From Streptomyces yatensis (GTDB lineage Bacteria; Actinomycetota; Actinomycetes; Streptomycetales; Streptomycetaceae), in the NCBI RefSeq assembly GCF_018069625.1, contig NZ_CP072941.1, positions 7,626,001-7,690,000 on the forward strand: a stretch of 64,000 nt of DNA, given 5' to 3'. Positions 39,248-47,462 of this stretch are shown piece after piece. Position 1 is the first letter of the stretch. Each line of letters opens with the position of its first letter. The notes below the pieces were generated by a model, which worked only from the letters and a program-made list of their open reading frames with translations, was not told the origin of the DNA and made no database searches. A program made the position numbers and the translations under genes.

Positions 39248-39280
39248 CAGTGCCTCGTACCGGACCACGAGGAGGCCCGT

Positions 39281-39415
39281 ATGCGCGCCCTCGCCGCCGC
39301 CGCGATCGGACTCGCCGCCGCCCTCGCCATCGTCCTCACGATGACGGCCATCGGCGCGCCCAGCGGTAAGACCTCCCCGGAACCCCTGCTCACCACCGTC
39401 CCCAAGCACCCCTGA
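39281..39415 (+). CDS. Small membrane peptide, 44 aa
   Basis: The frame encodes 44 residues: a short MRAL start, a single hydrophobic segment (AAAAIGLAAALAIVLTMTAI) and a polar tail ending VPKHP. A clear ribosome site, gaggagg, stands six bases before the ATG. The stop is 16 bases before the DUF3068 gene, so they form one transcript. It may be a partner of that exported protein. No known family is recognised. Confidence 0.7.
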   Translation: MRALAAAAIGLAAALAIVLTMTAIGAPSGKTSPEPLLTTVPKHP

Positions 39416-39431
39416 GGGAGGGACATCCGCC

Positions 39432-40433
39432 ATGCGCCGCAGAGCAAGCCTGGTGCTGCTGGCCTTCGCCGTCTTCTTCGCCGCCCTCGCGCCGCTGCTG
39501 CGCTGGTACGCCTATCCCCGGCTGGCCAAGATCCCGCCCAGCGAGTACCAGACGGCGGTCCTGGAGGCCAGTCCGGCCACCCTGCTCGACTACGGCACCA
39601 TGCGGCCCCGCAAGGTCTCCAAGGTCAGCATCGTGCAGACCCTGCGCGGCAATGTGCCCGCCGCCGAGAAGACCGGGAAGGCGACCGGGCGCGATGTCGT
39701 CGTCTGGGACGCCCTGTCCTATGTGGCCGGGCCCGACGGCAAGATGGTCTCCAAGATCCCCGAGCGCTATGTCTTCGACGCCCACTCCCAGGACCCGGTG
39801 CACGCGGGCGGGGAACATGTCGACGGGGACGCGGTGCGCCGCGACGGCATCGAGTTCAAATGGCCGTTCCTCACCGAGAAGCGCGACTACCGCTACTTCG
39901 ACGCCCAGACCCGCACCTCCGCCCCCATCCACTACAAGGCCACCCAGACCTTCCGCGGCCTGAAGGTCTACTACTTCGAACAGACCATCCCCTGGACCAA
40001 GGTGGCGCTGCCCAAGACCATGCCGGTCGAGGGCGTCACCCCCGAGACCGTCCGCAAGGCCGGCACCTCCCGCTGGTACAGCACCAAGCGGATGTTCTGG
40101 GTCGAGCCCACCACCGGCGCCCCGGTCAACGGGCAGGAGATCCACAAGGAGGAGCTGCGCGGCGGCACCCTGCTGGGCGACCGCGACCGGGTGACCGTCT
40201 TCTCCGGCCATGTGAAGATGCGCGAGGACTACATCCGGCACACGGTCGACATGGTGAAGTCCCAGCGCCAGCTGGTCCTGCTGCTCACGGCCTATCTGCC
40301 GTGGGGCTTCCTGATCCTCGGCCTGGCCCTGCTCGCGCTCGCCCTGCTGCTGGAGGCCCGCGGGCGCGCGGCCGGCCCGCCGTCGGCCGCGGCGGCGCCG
40401 ACCCCGTTGTCGGTGGCGGGCCATAGCGTATGA
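39432..40433 (+). CDS. DUF3068 (PorA-like) membrane-anchored protein
   Basis: A 333-residue protein. One hydrophobic segment at residues 5-25 (LVLLAFAVFFAALAPLLRW) and one at about 285-310 (LLLTAYLPWGFLILGLALL) flank a large extracytoplasmic domain. The sequence YPRLAKIPPSEYQT after the first helix and RWYSTKRMFWVEPTTGAPVN match DUF3068, a family of actinobacterial envelope proteins of unknown role. gggaggga lies about 10 bases before the ATG. Cotranscribed with the 44-residue peptide. Confidence 0.88.
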   Translation: MRRRASLVLLAFAVFFAALAPLLRWYAYPRLAKIPPSEYQTAVLEASPATLLDYGTMRPRKVSKVSIVQTLRGNVPAAEKTGKATGRDVVVWDALSYVAGPDGKMVSKIPERYVFDAHSQDPVHAGGEHVDGDAVRRDGIEFKWPFLTEKRDYRYFDAQTRTSAPIHYKATQTFRGLKVYYFEQTIPWTKVALPKTMPVEGVTPETVRKAGTSRWYSTKRMFWVEPTTGAPVNGQEIHKEELRGGTLLGDRDRVTVFSGHVKMREDYIRHTVDMVKSQRQLVLLLTAYLPWGFLILGLALLALALLLEARGRAAGPPSAAAAPTPLSVAGHSV

Positions 40434-41056
40434 CCATGCCAGTGAACAGCTGCGTCCCCGGGCCCGAACTCGTCGGCCACATCGTCGAATTGGCGCGCCT
40501 GGAGTGGACGCCGGGCGCCACGGCGGCCGCCGCCGAGCGCTTCGGCTGGGTGCCCGACCGCTCCCACACGTCCTCCCACGCCACCAACACCGGGCACTTT
40601 GTCCATCCGGAGTGGTTCGGCGGGCCCGATGACGCGGACACCGAATGCCTGATCCCGTTCTGCTACTACTACGAGCCGGACGACTTCGACGCGGAGTTGC
40701 AGGCCGACGGGCTCAGCGGCAATGTCGACTGGCTCGCCGAATACCACTCCGAGGACCCCGCATGGGTCTTCGACCGCGACGCCGACCGCTCGGTCTTCGA
40801 CGACCGGTGGCGCGCCGCCGTCGACGCCTTCGGCGAGCGCCTGGGCGAGCCGGAGACCGTCGTGCGGGACGAGAAGGGCGACCACCCGTGGAACTACGCC
40901 GCCTGGCGCTGCGGCGGCAATGCGGTGGTGGTCGGCCAGTGCGTCGACAACGGCTCGTATATGACCTTCGAGCAGGCGCTCATATGGGTCGGGCCGCACC
41001 CCGTGGACGAACCGTTCCCGACGGGGGAGCAGTTCGCCCTGAGGCTGGAGTGCTGA
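40430..41056 (+). CDS. Hypothetical protein, 208 aa
   Basis: A 208-residue acidic cytoplasmic protein, rich in Trp and Asp, with no signal or membrane segment. HFVHPEWFGGPDDADTECLIPF and CGGNAVVVGQCVDNGSYMTFE are its most distinctive stretches; the family is not recognised. The first ATG overlaps the stop of the DUF3068 gene. A second ATG at 40436 is preceded at six bases by TAGCGT (40424-40429), so a leaderless transcript starting there is equally possible. Confidence 0.75.
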   Translation: MTMPVNSCVPGPELVGHIVELARLEWTPGATAAAAERFGWVPDRSHTSSHATNTGHFVHPEWFGGPDDADTECLIPFCYYYEPDDFDAELQADGLSGNVDWLAEYHSEDPAWVFDRDADRSVFDDRWRAAVDAFGERLGEPETVVRDEKGDHPWNYAAWRCGGNAVVVGQCVDNGSYMTFEQALIWVGPHPVDEPFPTGEQFALRLEC

Positions 41057-41163
41057 GCGGGGCGGCCGCCGCGTCAATCGCCATGTCCATCACCGCGTCA
41101 ACCCGCGTCCCCGCGATTCGCTCGTGGTGGCCAAGCCGGTAGTGATCAGGGCGAAGGCGTGGC

Positions 41164-41169
41164 TAGCAT
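41164..41169 (+). promoter_or_regulatory. Leaderless promoter -10 of the toxin-antitoxin pair
   Basis: TAGCAT is followed by seven bases and the ATG at 41177. This spacing supports the third of three possible in-frame starts (GTG 41159, ATG 41168, ATG 41177). Confidence 0.5.
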
Positions 41170-41176
41170 GCCGCCC

Positions 41177-41395
41177 ATGCCTGGCATCACGATTGAGTTC
41201 ACCGAGCAGGAGCTGGCCGAGCTGCGTGCCGAGGCGAGGGAGAAGGGCGTCGCGATCAAGCGCCTGGCGCACGACATACTGACCGAGGACGTGGTCCGGC
41301 GGCGGCAGAAGCAGCGTTTCGTCGAGGGCGCCGTGAAGTTCGCCCTGGAGTACAAGCCCGAGTTCGAGCGGGAGTTCCCGCACGGCATGCGGTGA
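41177..41395 (+). CDS. Antitoxin-like small DNA-binding protein
   Basis: A 72-residue charged protein opening MPGITIEFTEQELAELRAEA, then AIKRLAHDILTEDVV, which fits a ribbon-helix-helix type: a short strand followed by two helices. The tail (VRRRQKQRFVEGAVKFALEY) would wrap the partner. It overlaps the toxin-like gene by four bases (GTGA), the usual antitoxin-first order. It should bind its own promoter and neutralise the partner. The assignment rests on size, order and the partner. Confidence 0.75.
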   Translation: MPGITIEFTEQELAELRAEAREKGVAIKRLAHDILTEDVVRRRQKQRFVEGAVKFALEYKPEFEREFPHGMR

Positions 41396-41769
41396 TCCTG
41401 TATGTCGACGCCGGTTGGGTGCTGAACGTCCAGGTCGAGGTCTCCCCGGTGAACACCCCGGTCCGGGACTGGGGTGCGCTGCACTGCATGACCGAACGCC
41501 ACCGCTATGAGCGGTTCTCGGGGGAGCCCTATTACGAGGAGGCCGCCGCCCGCGCCGCGACCTTTCTGCACACCTCACTGATCCTCGAGCCGTTCTCCGA
41601 CTACAACGCCACGATCGGCGCGGCCTGCGCGCGGATGTACATGGAGGAGTCGGGAGAGCCGATCACGCCTCCGCCCGGCGGCATGGTCAAACTCGTCCGC
41701 GAGATACGGGAGATCAGCGGATTCCGGCTCGGCGAGACCGCGCGTCGGCTGCGCGACTGGGCCGACTGA
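41392..41769 (+). CDS. Fic/Doc-like toxin component with altered active site
   Basis: A 125-residue all-alpha protein of the size of Doc toxins. Residues 64-75, ILEPFSDYNATI, correspond to the Fic motif H-x-F-x-D-x-N-G/K. Phe68, Asp70 and Asn72 are kept, but the catalytic His is Glu66 and the phosphate-binding Lys/Arg region is replaced. Actinobacterial proteins of this kind are labelled Fic-family toxin components. With His lost, classical AMP transfer or EF-Tu phosphorylation is doubtful. GTG start overlaps the antitoxin stop. Confidence 0.75.
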   Translation: MILYVDAGWVLNVQVEVSPVNTPVRDWGALHCMTERHRYERFSGEPYYEEAAARAATFLHTSLILEPFSDYNATIGAACARMYMEESGEPITPPPGGMVKLVREIREISGFRLGETARRLRDWAD

Positions 41770-41991
41770 TGCCCGATGCGGGCCGCCGATGTCCAACTGA
41801 TGCCCGATGGGGTCGGCTGGTGTCCGACGCGGCCCGCTGATGCCCGATGGGGCCCGCTGAGCGGCCCCCGGCGGCCGTGGGCCGAGCGCGCGGGCGTCGG
41901 GCGGGCTCAGCGGCGGCGGGGCTCAGTGGCACGCGTCGGGCGGGCTCTGCGGCTACGACTACGGGCTGAGCGGCTGACGTCGGGCGGGCTC
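41766..41991. repeat. Two families of short direct repeats between toxin and hrpB
   Basis: ctgatgcccgatg occurs at 41766-41778 (including the toxin stop codon), 41797-41809 and 41837-41849. cgtcgggcgggctc occurs at 41895-41908, 41934-41947 and 41978-41991 (including the hrpB stop). Both families copy the end of a gene into the spacer. No gene is present between the two stops. Confidence 0.8.
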
Positions 41992-44662
41992 AGCGGCGGG
42001 TGTTGGTGCGCCGGGTCGGTTCGGCCGTCGACGGATCCTCCGGCCACGGATGCTTGGGGTACCGGCCGCGCAGCTCGGCCCGCACCGCGCGGTAGCCGTC
42101 CTTCCAGAACGACGCCAGATCGGCGGTGACCGCGGCCGGACGCCCCGCCGGGGACAGCAGATGCACCAGCAGCGGCACCCGCCCGCCCGCGATCCGGGGC
42201 GCCTCCTGCCAGCCGAACAGCTCCTGCAGCTTCACCGCCAGCACGGGCCGGTCCGCGCCGTAGTCCACTCGCACCCGCGAGCCGCTCGGCACCTCGATCC
42301 GCTCCGGCGCCAGCTCCTCGAACCGCGCGGCCTCGCCCGTGGCCCACGGCATCAGGCGGGCCAGCGCCGCTCCCGCGTCCACCCGCCCCAGATCGGCCCG
42401 CCCGCGCGCCCGCGCCAGCTCCATCCCGAGCCAGTCGTCCGCGCGGTCCAGCAGTGCCGCGTCGGAGACATCCGGCCAGGCCCCGCCCAGCTCCCGGTGG
42501 AGAAACGCCATTCGCTGCCGGACCGCCGTGGCCTGCGCCGACCAGCGCAGCAGCCCCGTCCCCTCGCGGCGCAGCCCCTCCAGCAGCGCCTGCCGCACCA
42601 GCTCGGGATCGGGCTCGGCCAGCGGCCGGGACACCAGCTCGATCGCGCCGAGCCGGGCCACCCGGCGCGCCACGACGTCCCCGTCGGCCCAGCGCACCTC
42701 CGCACCCTCCGAGGCCAGCGCCGCGGCCGCCGCCCGGGCGGTGTCCTCGTCGGTTACGGCCGCGAGCCGCACCCGCGCCGACGCGGCGGTCACCGGCCGG
42801 TCCGCGACGGCCACCGCGAGCCACGGCGACCCGCCCAGCCGCGAGCCCTCGCCCAGTTCCGCGCCCGTCCCGGCGGCCATGAGGTACGCCCGCTCGCCGC
42901 GCCGCCGGGCCACCCGCTCCGGGAACGCCAGCGCGGCCAGCAGCCCCGCCACGGCGTCATCGCCGCGCGCCGCCCGCTGCGCGCCACGTGCGCCATCGGG
43001 CCGCGCGCCGTCCGTGCCGGTGAGGGCCTGTTCGAGTCGCCGGGCCTCCTGGCGCCAGCGGGCGGCGTAGGGGTCCCCGCCGTGGCGGGCGGTGCGCCAG
43101 GCGGCGGCGAGGTCGTCGCCGTACTCCCTCGGGGGTTCCTCGCTCAGCAGGGCCACCACCTCGGCCGCCCGGCGCGCGCCGACCTCCTTCGCGCCGTCGA
43201 TGAGCGCCCGCGCGAGGCGGGGGTGGAGGCCGAGGCGGGCCATCCGGGTGCCGCGGTCGGTGGCCCGTCCGGCGGCGTCCACGGCGCCGATCGCGGTCAG
43301 CGTCTCGCGGGCGGCCGTCATCGCCCCGGTGGGCGGCGGATCGAGCAGGGCCAGCCCCGAGGCGTCCGGATCGCCCCAGCACGCCGTCTGCAGCGCGAAG
43401 GCCGTAAGGTCCGCGCCGGCGATCTCCGGGGACGGAAAACGCGGCAGCCGGGCGTCCTCCGCCTCCGGCCAGCAGCGGTAGACCGCCCCGGGCGCCTCAC
43501 GGCCCGCACGGCCCGCGCGCTGCCGGGCGGCCGCCCGTGACGCCCTTACGGTCGTCAGCGCGCTCAGCCCGCGTGCGTGGTCCATCCGGGGCTCACGCGC
43601 CAACCCGCAGTCCACGACGATCCGCACGCCCGGCACGGTCAGGCTCGACTCGGCGACCGAGGTGGCCAGCACCACCCGCCGCCGTCCGCCGTCCGCACCG
43701 GCCAGCACCGCCTCCTGTACGGCGGCCGGCGCACGCCCGTGCACCTGCAGGACCTCCGCCTCGGCGAGCCCGCCCAGCTTCCCGGCCACCCGGGCGATCT
43801 CGCCCACGCCCGGCAGGAAGCACAGCACATCGCCCTCCCGCTCGCGCAGCGCCCGCCGCACCACGGCCGTGACATGGTCCAGCAGGGCGGGGTCGACCCG
43901 CATCCCGTGCGGCGGCCGTACGGGGCGCTCGGGCGGTGCCCACACCACCTCCACCGGATGGGACACACCCGGTGCCGAGACGACCGGCGCGGGCCCCTCA
44001 GGCCCGTCCCCGCCGTCCGTCGCCTCGTTCCCGCCGTCCGTCCCCTCGTTCCCGCCGTCCGTCGCCTCGTTCCCGCCGTCGCCGAGCAGCCGCGCCCAGC
44101 CCTCCGCGTCCGTGGTCGCCGAGGCGGCGATCAGCCGGAGGTCGGGGCGCAGGGCGGCCCGGACGTCCAGCAGGAAGGCGGCGGCCGTGTCCGCGTCCAG
44201 ATGGCGCTCATGGCATTCGTCGAGCACGACCACATCGACGCCGGCCAGCTCCTGGTCGCGTTGCAGCCGTTGCAGCAGCACACCGGTGGTGACCACCTCG
44301 ACCACGGTCCCGGGGCCGGCCTGCCGCTCCCCGCGCACGGTGAAGCCGACCTTCCCGCCCGGCCGCTCGCCCAGCAGCCACGCCATCCGCCGCGCGGCGG
44401 CCCGTGCCGCGATCCGCCGCGGCTCGGCGACCAGCACCCGCCGCACCGGTCCGCCGCCCACCAGCCCGGCGAGCACCAGTGGCACCAGCGTCGTCTTACC
44501 GGTCCCCGGAGGCGCGCACAGCACGGCGACCCCGCGGTCCTCGAGCGCGCGCAGCAGCGCGGGGACGGCCTCGCGTACGGGAAGGCGGTCGAGGGCCTCG
44601 GCGCGCGGGTCCCCAGGAGTGGTCAACGGCTCTGCCCCGATCCCGCTCAGTCCCGCTCGCAT
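41990..44662 (-). CDS. hrpB: ATP-dependent RNA helicase HrpB (DEAH box)
   Basis: An 890-residue helicase. Motif I is CAPPGTGKTTLVPL, motif II VVLDECHERHLD, motif III SATTD, motif IV region GDVLCFLPG, motif V LATSVAES and motif VI QRAGRAGR. The C-terminal HrpB-specific domain continues to PWPEDPS. A Gly/Asn/Glu/Thr insert of three 7-residue repeats follows motif III. The ATG at 44662 overlaps the upstream methyltransferase end by 16 bases; a TTG at 44626 is an alternative. It probably remodels RNA; the biological role of HrpB is poorly known. Confidence 0.92.
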   Translation of the reverse strand: MRAGLSGIGAEPLTTPGDPRAEALDRLPVREAVPALLRALEDRGVAVLCAPPGTGKTTLVPLVLAGLVGGGPVRRVLVAEPRRIAARAAARRMAWLLGERPGGKVGFTVRGERQAGPGTVVEVVTTGVLLQRLQRDQELAGVDVVVLDECHERHLDADTAAAFLLDVRAALRPDLRLIAASATTDAEGWARLLGDGGNEATDGGNEGTDGGNEATDGGDGPEGPAPVVSAPGVSHPVEVVWAPPERPVRPPHGMRVDPALLDHVTAVVRRALREREGDVLCFLPGVGEIARVAGKLGGLAEAEVLQVHGRAPAAVQEAVLAGADGGRRRVVLATSVAESSLTVPGVRIVVDCGLAREPRMDHARGLSALTTVRASRAAARQRAGRAGREAPGAVYRCWPEAEDARLPRFPSPEIAGADLTAFALQTACWGDPDASGLALLDPPPTGAMTAARETLTAIGAVDAAGRATDRGTRMARLGLHPRLARALIDGAKEVGARRAAEVVALLSEEPPREYGDDLAAAWRTARHGGDPYAARWRQEARRLEQALTGTDGARPDGARGAQRAARGDDAVAGLLAALAFPERVARRRGERAYLMAAGTGAELGEGSRLGGSPWLAVAVADRPVTAASARVRLAAVTDEDTARAAAAALASEGAEVRWADGDVVARRVARLGAIELVSRPLAEPDPELVRQALLEGLRREGTGLLRWSAQATAVRQRMAFLHRELGGAWPDVSDAALLDRADDWLGMELARARGRADLGRVDAGAALARLMPWATGEAARFEELAPERIEVPSGSRVRVDYGADRPVLAVKLQELFGWQEAPRIAGGRVPLLVHLLSPAGRPAAVTADLASFWKDGYRAVRAELRGRYPKHPWPEDPSTAEPTRRTNTRR
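44009..44071 (-). repeat. Three 21-bp in-frame repeats inside hrpB
   Basis: Units 44009-44029, 44030-44050 and 44051-44071 (ccgccgtccgtcgcctcgttc and one variant) encode NEATDGG-type heptads. The length keeps frame, so copy number can change without breaking the gene. Confidence 0.85.
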
Positions 44663-45519
44663 ACGAAGATCGCCGTGCCCGGGATGAGGTTCCCCCGCAG
44701 GGGGGACCAGCCGCCCCACTCCTGGTGGTTCCACCCGGGCCACTCCGGTTCGACCAGGTCGACCAGCCGGAAGCCCCCCGCCACCACGTCCCGCACCCGG
44801 TCGCCCAGCGTCCGGTGGTGCTCCACGTAGACGGCCCGGCCCGACTCGTCCTGCTCCACATAGGGCGTGCGGTCGAAGTAGGAGCCGGCGACGGACAGCC
44901 CCTCGGGCCCCGGTTCGTCGGGGAACGCCCAGCGGATCGGATGCGTCACCGAGAAGACCCACCGCCCGCCAGGCCGCAGCACCCGGCGCACCTCGCGCAT
45001 CACCCGCACCGGCTCGGCCACGAACGGCACCGCCCCGTACGCCGAGCACGCCAGGTCGAACGAGCCGTCCCGGAAGGGCAGGGCCGTGGCGTCGGCCTGC
45101 ACCAGCGCGACCCCGGCCCGCTCGCCCGCCCCGTCGCCGCCCCCGGCGGCTGACTCCGCGTCGATCCGCCGCGCGTGCCGCAGCTGCCGGTGGGAGAGGT
45201 CCAGGGCCACCGGCCGCGCCCCCTGGGCGGCCAGCCAGCGGGCGCACTGTGCGGCGCCCGCGCCCACCTCCAGCACATCGCGCCCCTTGAGCGCCGCCAC
45301 CGGGCCCAGCAGCCCGGCCTCCGCCTCGTCCAGTCCCTCCGGGCCCCAGATGAACCGGTCGTCGCCCAGGAAGGCGCCGTGTTCCTCCTGGTACTCGTCC
45401 GCGTTGCGGTCCCACCATCCCCGGCTGGCCCGGCTGCTCTCCGCCTCGTCGGCGATCCGGCGGGTGGCCGTCGGCTCGGCCGCCTCCTCAGGGGTGCTGG
45501 GCTCGTGTTCTTGGAGCAT
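44647..45519 (-). CDS. Class I SAM-dependent methyltransferase
   Basis: A 290-residue protein. Motif I VLEVGAGAAQCARWLA at about residue 85, the acidic end of strand 2 (PVALDLSHRQL), ALVQADATALPF and SFDLACSAYGAVPFV are the Methyltransf_11 pattern. GWWDRNADEYQEEHGAFL precedes the core. The substrate is not known. ATG 45519 is chosen as the first that gives a sensible acidic N-terminus; the frame upstream has no domain. It diverges from rpsA and I recall this neighbour as conserved in Streptomyces. Confidence 0.9.
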   Translation of the reverse strand: MLQEHEPSTPEEAAEPTATRRIADEAESSRASRGWWDRNADEYQEEHGAFLGDDRFIWGPEGLDEAEAGLLGPVAALKGRDVLEVGAGAAQCARWLAAQGARPVALDLSHRQLRHARRIDAESAAGGGDGAGERAGVALVQADATALPFRDGSFDLACSAYGAVPFVAEPVRVMREVRRVLRPGGRWVFSVTHPIRWAFPDEPGPEGLSVAGSYFDRTPYVEQDESGRAVYVEHHRTLGDRVRDVVAGGFRLVDLVEPEWPGWNHQEWGGWSPLRGNLIPGTAIFVCERD

Positions 45520-45644
45520 CGCGCGCGTCGTCGTACTCTCTGTATCGACCTGTGGCTGCGGGGCACGGTGAAGACCGCGTCGCAGTACGGACCATGCAAT
45601 TGGCCGGGTTCGGGGAGTTAATCCCCACGTGTGCTCTTCGTGCA

Positions 45645-45673
45645 TTGACCATGCCCGGCTGCCCCCGTATGCT
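45645..45673 (+). promoter_or_regulatory. rpsA: Strong vegetative promoter of rpsA
   Basis: TTGACC (45645-45650), a 17-base spacer and TATGCT (45668-45673) make a near-consensus sigma-HrdB promoter. Transcription would start near 45680. Confidence 0.8.
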
Positions 45674-45679
45674 ACAAGT

Positions 45680-45887
45680 TGCGCTGCGGGCCTGTGCGCC
45701 TCGGACCGAGCAGGCCGCACTCGCATCTGTTGTATGTCCCCTCGGTTGTCGAGGTACATGGGCTTTTCGATCATTCGAAATCGGAAAGATTCGGTGCCTC
45801 CAAGGCTGTCCGGCTTCGGCAGTGCGATAAGGGCCCCCGGCGTAGCAGTACCTACGACTTCATGTCCGTACCGGAGCCCTTTTCCAC
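45680..45887 (+). other. Long 5' leader of rpsA mRNA
   Basis: About 208 bases separate the predicted start of transcription from the rpsA ATG. The leader is less GC-rich than its surroundings. Short upstream frames exist but none is convincing. Ribosomal protein S1 mRNA is autoregulated in other bacteria, so a structured leader is plausible. No Rfam-type motif is recognised by eye. Confidence 0.5.
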
Positions 45888-47396
45888 ATGACGAGCAGCA
45901 CCGAGGCAACCCGCACCACCCCGCAGGTGGCGGTAAACGACATCGGTTCCGAGGAAGCCTTCCTCGCCGCGATCGACGAGACGATCAAGTACTTCAACGA
46001 CGGCGACATCGTCGACGGCGTCATCGTGAAGGTCGACCGGGACGAGGTCCTGCTCGACATTGGTTACAAGACCGAAGGCGTCATCCCCTCCCGCGAACTG
46101 TCGATCAAGCACGACGTCGACCCCAATGAGGTCGTCGCCGTCGGCGATGAGATCGAGGCCCTGGTCCTCCAGAAGGAGGACAAGGAAGGCCGGCTGATCC
46201 TCTCGAAGAAGCGCGCGCAGTACGAGCGCGCTTGGGGCACCATCGAGAAGATCAAGGAAGAGGACGGGATCGTCACCGGTACCGTCATCGAGGTCGTCAA
46301 GGGTGGTCTCATCCTCGACATCGGCCTCCGTGGCTTCCTCCCCGCCTCCCTGGTGGAGATGCGCCGCGTTCGCGACCTCCAGCCCTACGTGGGCAAGGAG
46401 CTCGAGGCGAAGATCATCGAGCTCGACAAGAACCGCAACAACGTGGTCCTGTCCCGCCGCGCCTGGCTGGAGCAGACCCAGAGCGAGGTCCGCCAGACCT
46501 TCCTCACCACCCTCCAGAAGGGCCAGGTGCGCTCCGGCGTCGTCTCCTCCATCGTCAACTTCGGTGCGTTCGTGGACCTCGGCGGCGTCGACGGTCTCGT
46601 CCACGTCTCGGAGCTGTCCTGGAAGCACATCGACCACCCCTCCGAGGTCGTCGAGGTCGGCCAGGAGGTCACGGTCGAGGTCCTGGACGTCGACATGGAC
46701 CGCGAGCGCGTCTCCCTGTCGCTCAAGGCGACCCAGGAAGACCCGTGGCAGCAGTTCGCCCGGACCCACCAGATCGGTCAGGTCGTCCCGGGTAAGGTCA
46801 CCAAGCTCGTTCCGTTCGGTGCGTTCGTCCGCGTGGACGAGGGCATCGAGGGTCTGGTCCACATCTCCGAGCTGGCCGAGCGCCACGTGGAGATCCCGGA
46901 GCAGGTCGTCCAGGTCAACGACGAGATCTTCGTCAAGGTCATCGACATCGACCTCGAGCGCCGCCGCATCAGCCTCTCGCTGAAGCAGGCCAACGAGGCG
47001 TTCGGCGCCGACCCGTCCGTGGTCGAGTTCGACCCGACCCTGTACGGCATGGCCGCGTCCTACGACGACCAGGGCAACTACATCTACCCCGAGGGCTTCG
47101 ACCCCGAGACCAACGACTGGCTCGAGGGCTTCGAGACCCAGCGGGAGGCGTGGGAGACCCAGTACGCCGAGGCGCAGCAGCGGTTCGAGCAGCACCAGGC
47201 GCAGGTCATCAAGTCCCGCGAGGCCGACGAGCAGGCCGCTGCCGAGGCGGGCAGCGGTGCCGCTCCGGCGCCCGGCGGGCAGGCGTCCGGCGGCGGCGGT
47301 TCGTACTCCTCGGAGTCGGCCGACAACTCCGGCGCCCTGGCCTCGGACGAGGCGCTGGCCGCGCTTCGCGAGAAGCTGGCCGGCGGCCAGAGCTGA
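45888..47396 (+). CDS. rpsA: 30S ribosomal protein S1
   Basis: A 502-residue protein with four S1 RNA-binding domains: about residues 33-105 (GDIVDGVIVKVDRDEVLLDI), 120-188, 205-275 (GVVSSIVNFGAFVDLGGVDG) and 292-362 (GKVTKLVPFGAFVRVDEG). The acidic Ala/Gly/Ser-rich tail is typical of actinobacteria, which have four domains where E. coli has six. It helps mRNAs with weak ribosome sites bind the 30S subunit. cggagc stands nine bases before the ATG. A strong hairpin follows. Confidence 0.97.
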   Translation: MTSSTEATRTTPQVAVNDIGSEEAFLAAIDETIKYFNDGDIVDGVIVKVDRDEVLLDIGYKTEGVIPSRELSIKHDVDPNEVVAVGDEIEALVLQKEDKEGRLILSKKRAQYERAWGTIEKIKEEDGIVTGTVIEVVKGGLILDIGLRGFLPASLVEMRRVRDLQPYVGKELEAKIIELDKNRNNVVLSRRAWLEQTQSEVRQTFLTTLQKGQVRSGVVSSIVNFGAFVDLGGVDGLVHVSELSWKHIDHPSEVVEVGQEVTVEVLDVDMDRERVSLSLKATQEDPWQQFARTHQIGQVVPGKVTKLVPFGAFVRVDEGIEGLVHISELAERHVEIPEQVVQVNDEIFVKVIDIDLERRRISLSLKQANEAFGADPSVVEFDPTLYGMAASYDDQGNYIYPEGFDPETNDWLEGFETQREAWETQYAEAQQRFEQHQAQVIKSREADEQAAAEAGSGAAPAPGGQASGGGGSYSSESADNSGALASDEALAALREKLAGGQS

Positions 47397-47428
47397 TCAC
47401 CGGCCGCTAGTCGGCACCAGCTGAATGG

Positions 47429-47462
47429 GTAAGGCCCGCTCCCCCCGGGGAGCGGGCCTTAC
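47429..47462. terminator. Terminator after rpsA
   Basis: A perfect 16-base-pair stem (47429-47444 with 47447-47462) with the tightest possible loop, 32 bases after the rpsA stop. Its right arm includes the stop codon of the converging beta-helix gene. Confidence 0.88.

Noticed and set aside
41766..41991. CRISPR array
   Set aside because: Repeats are short, irregularly spaced, derived from gene ends, and no cas gene is present.
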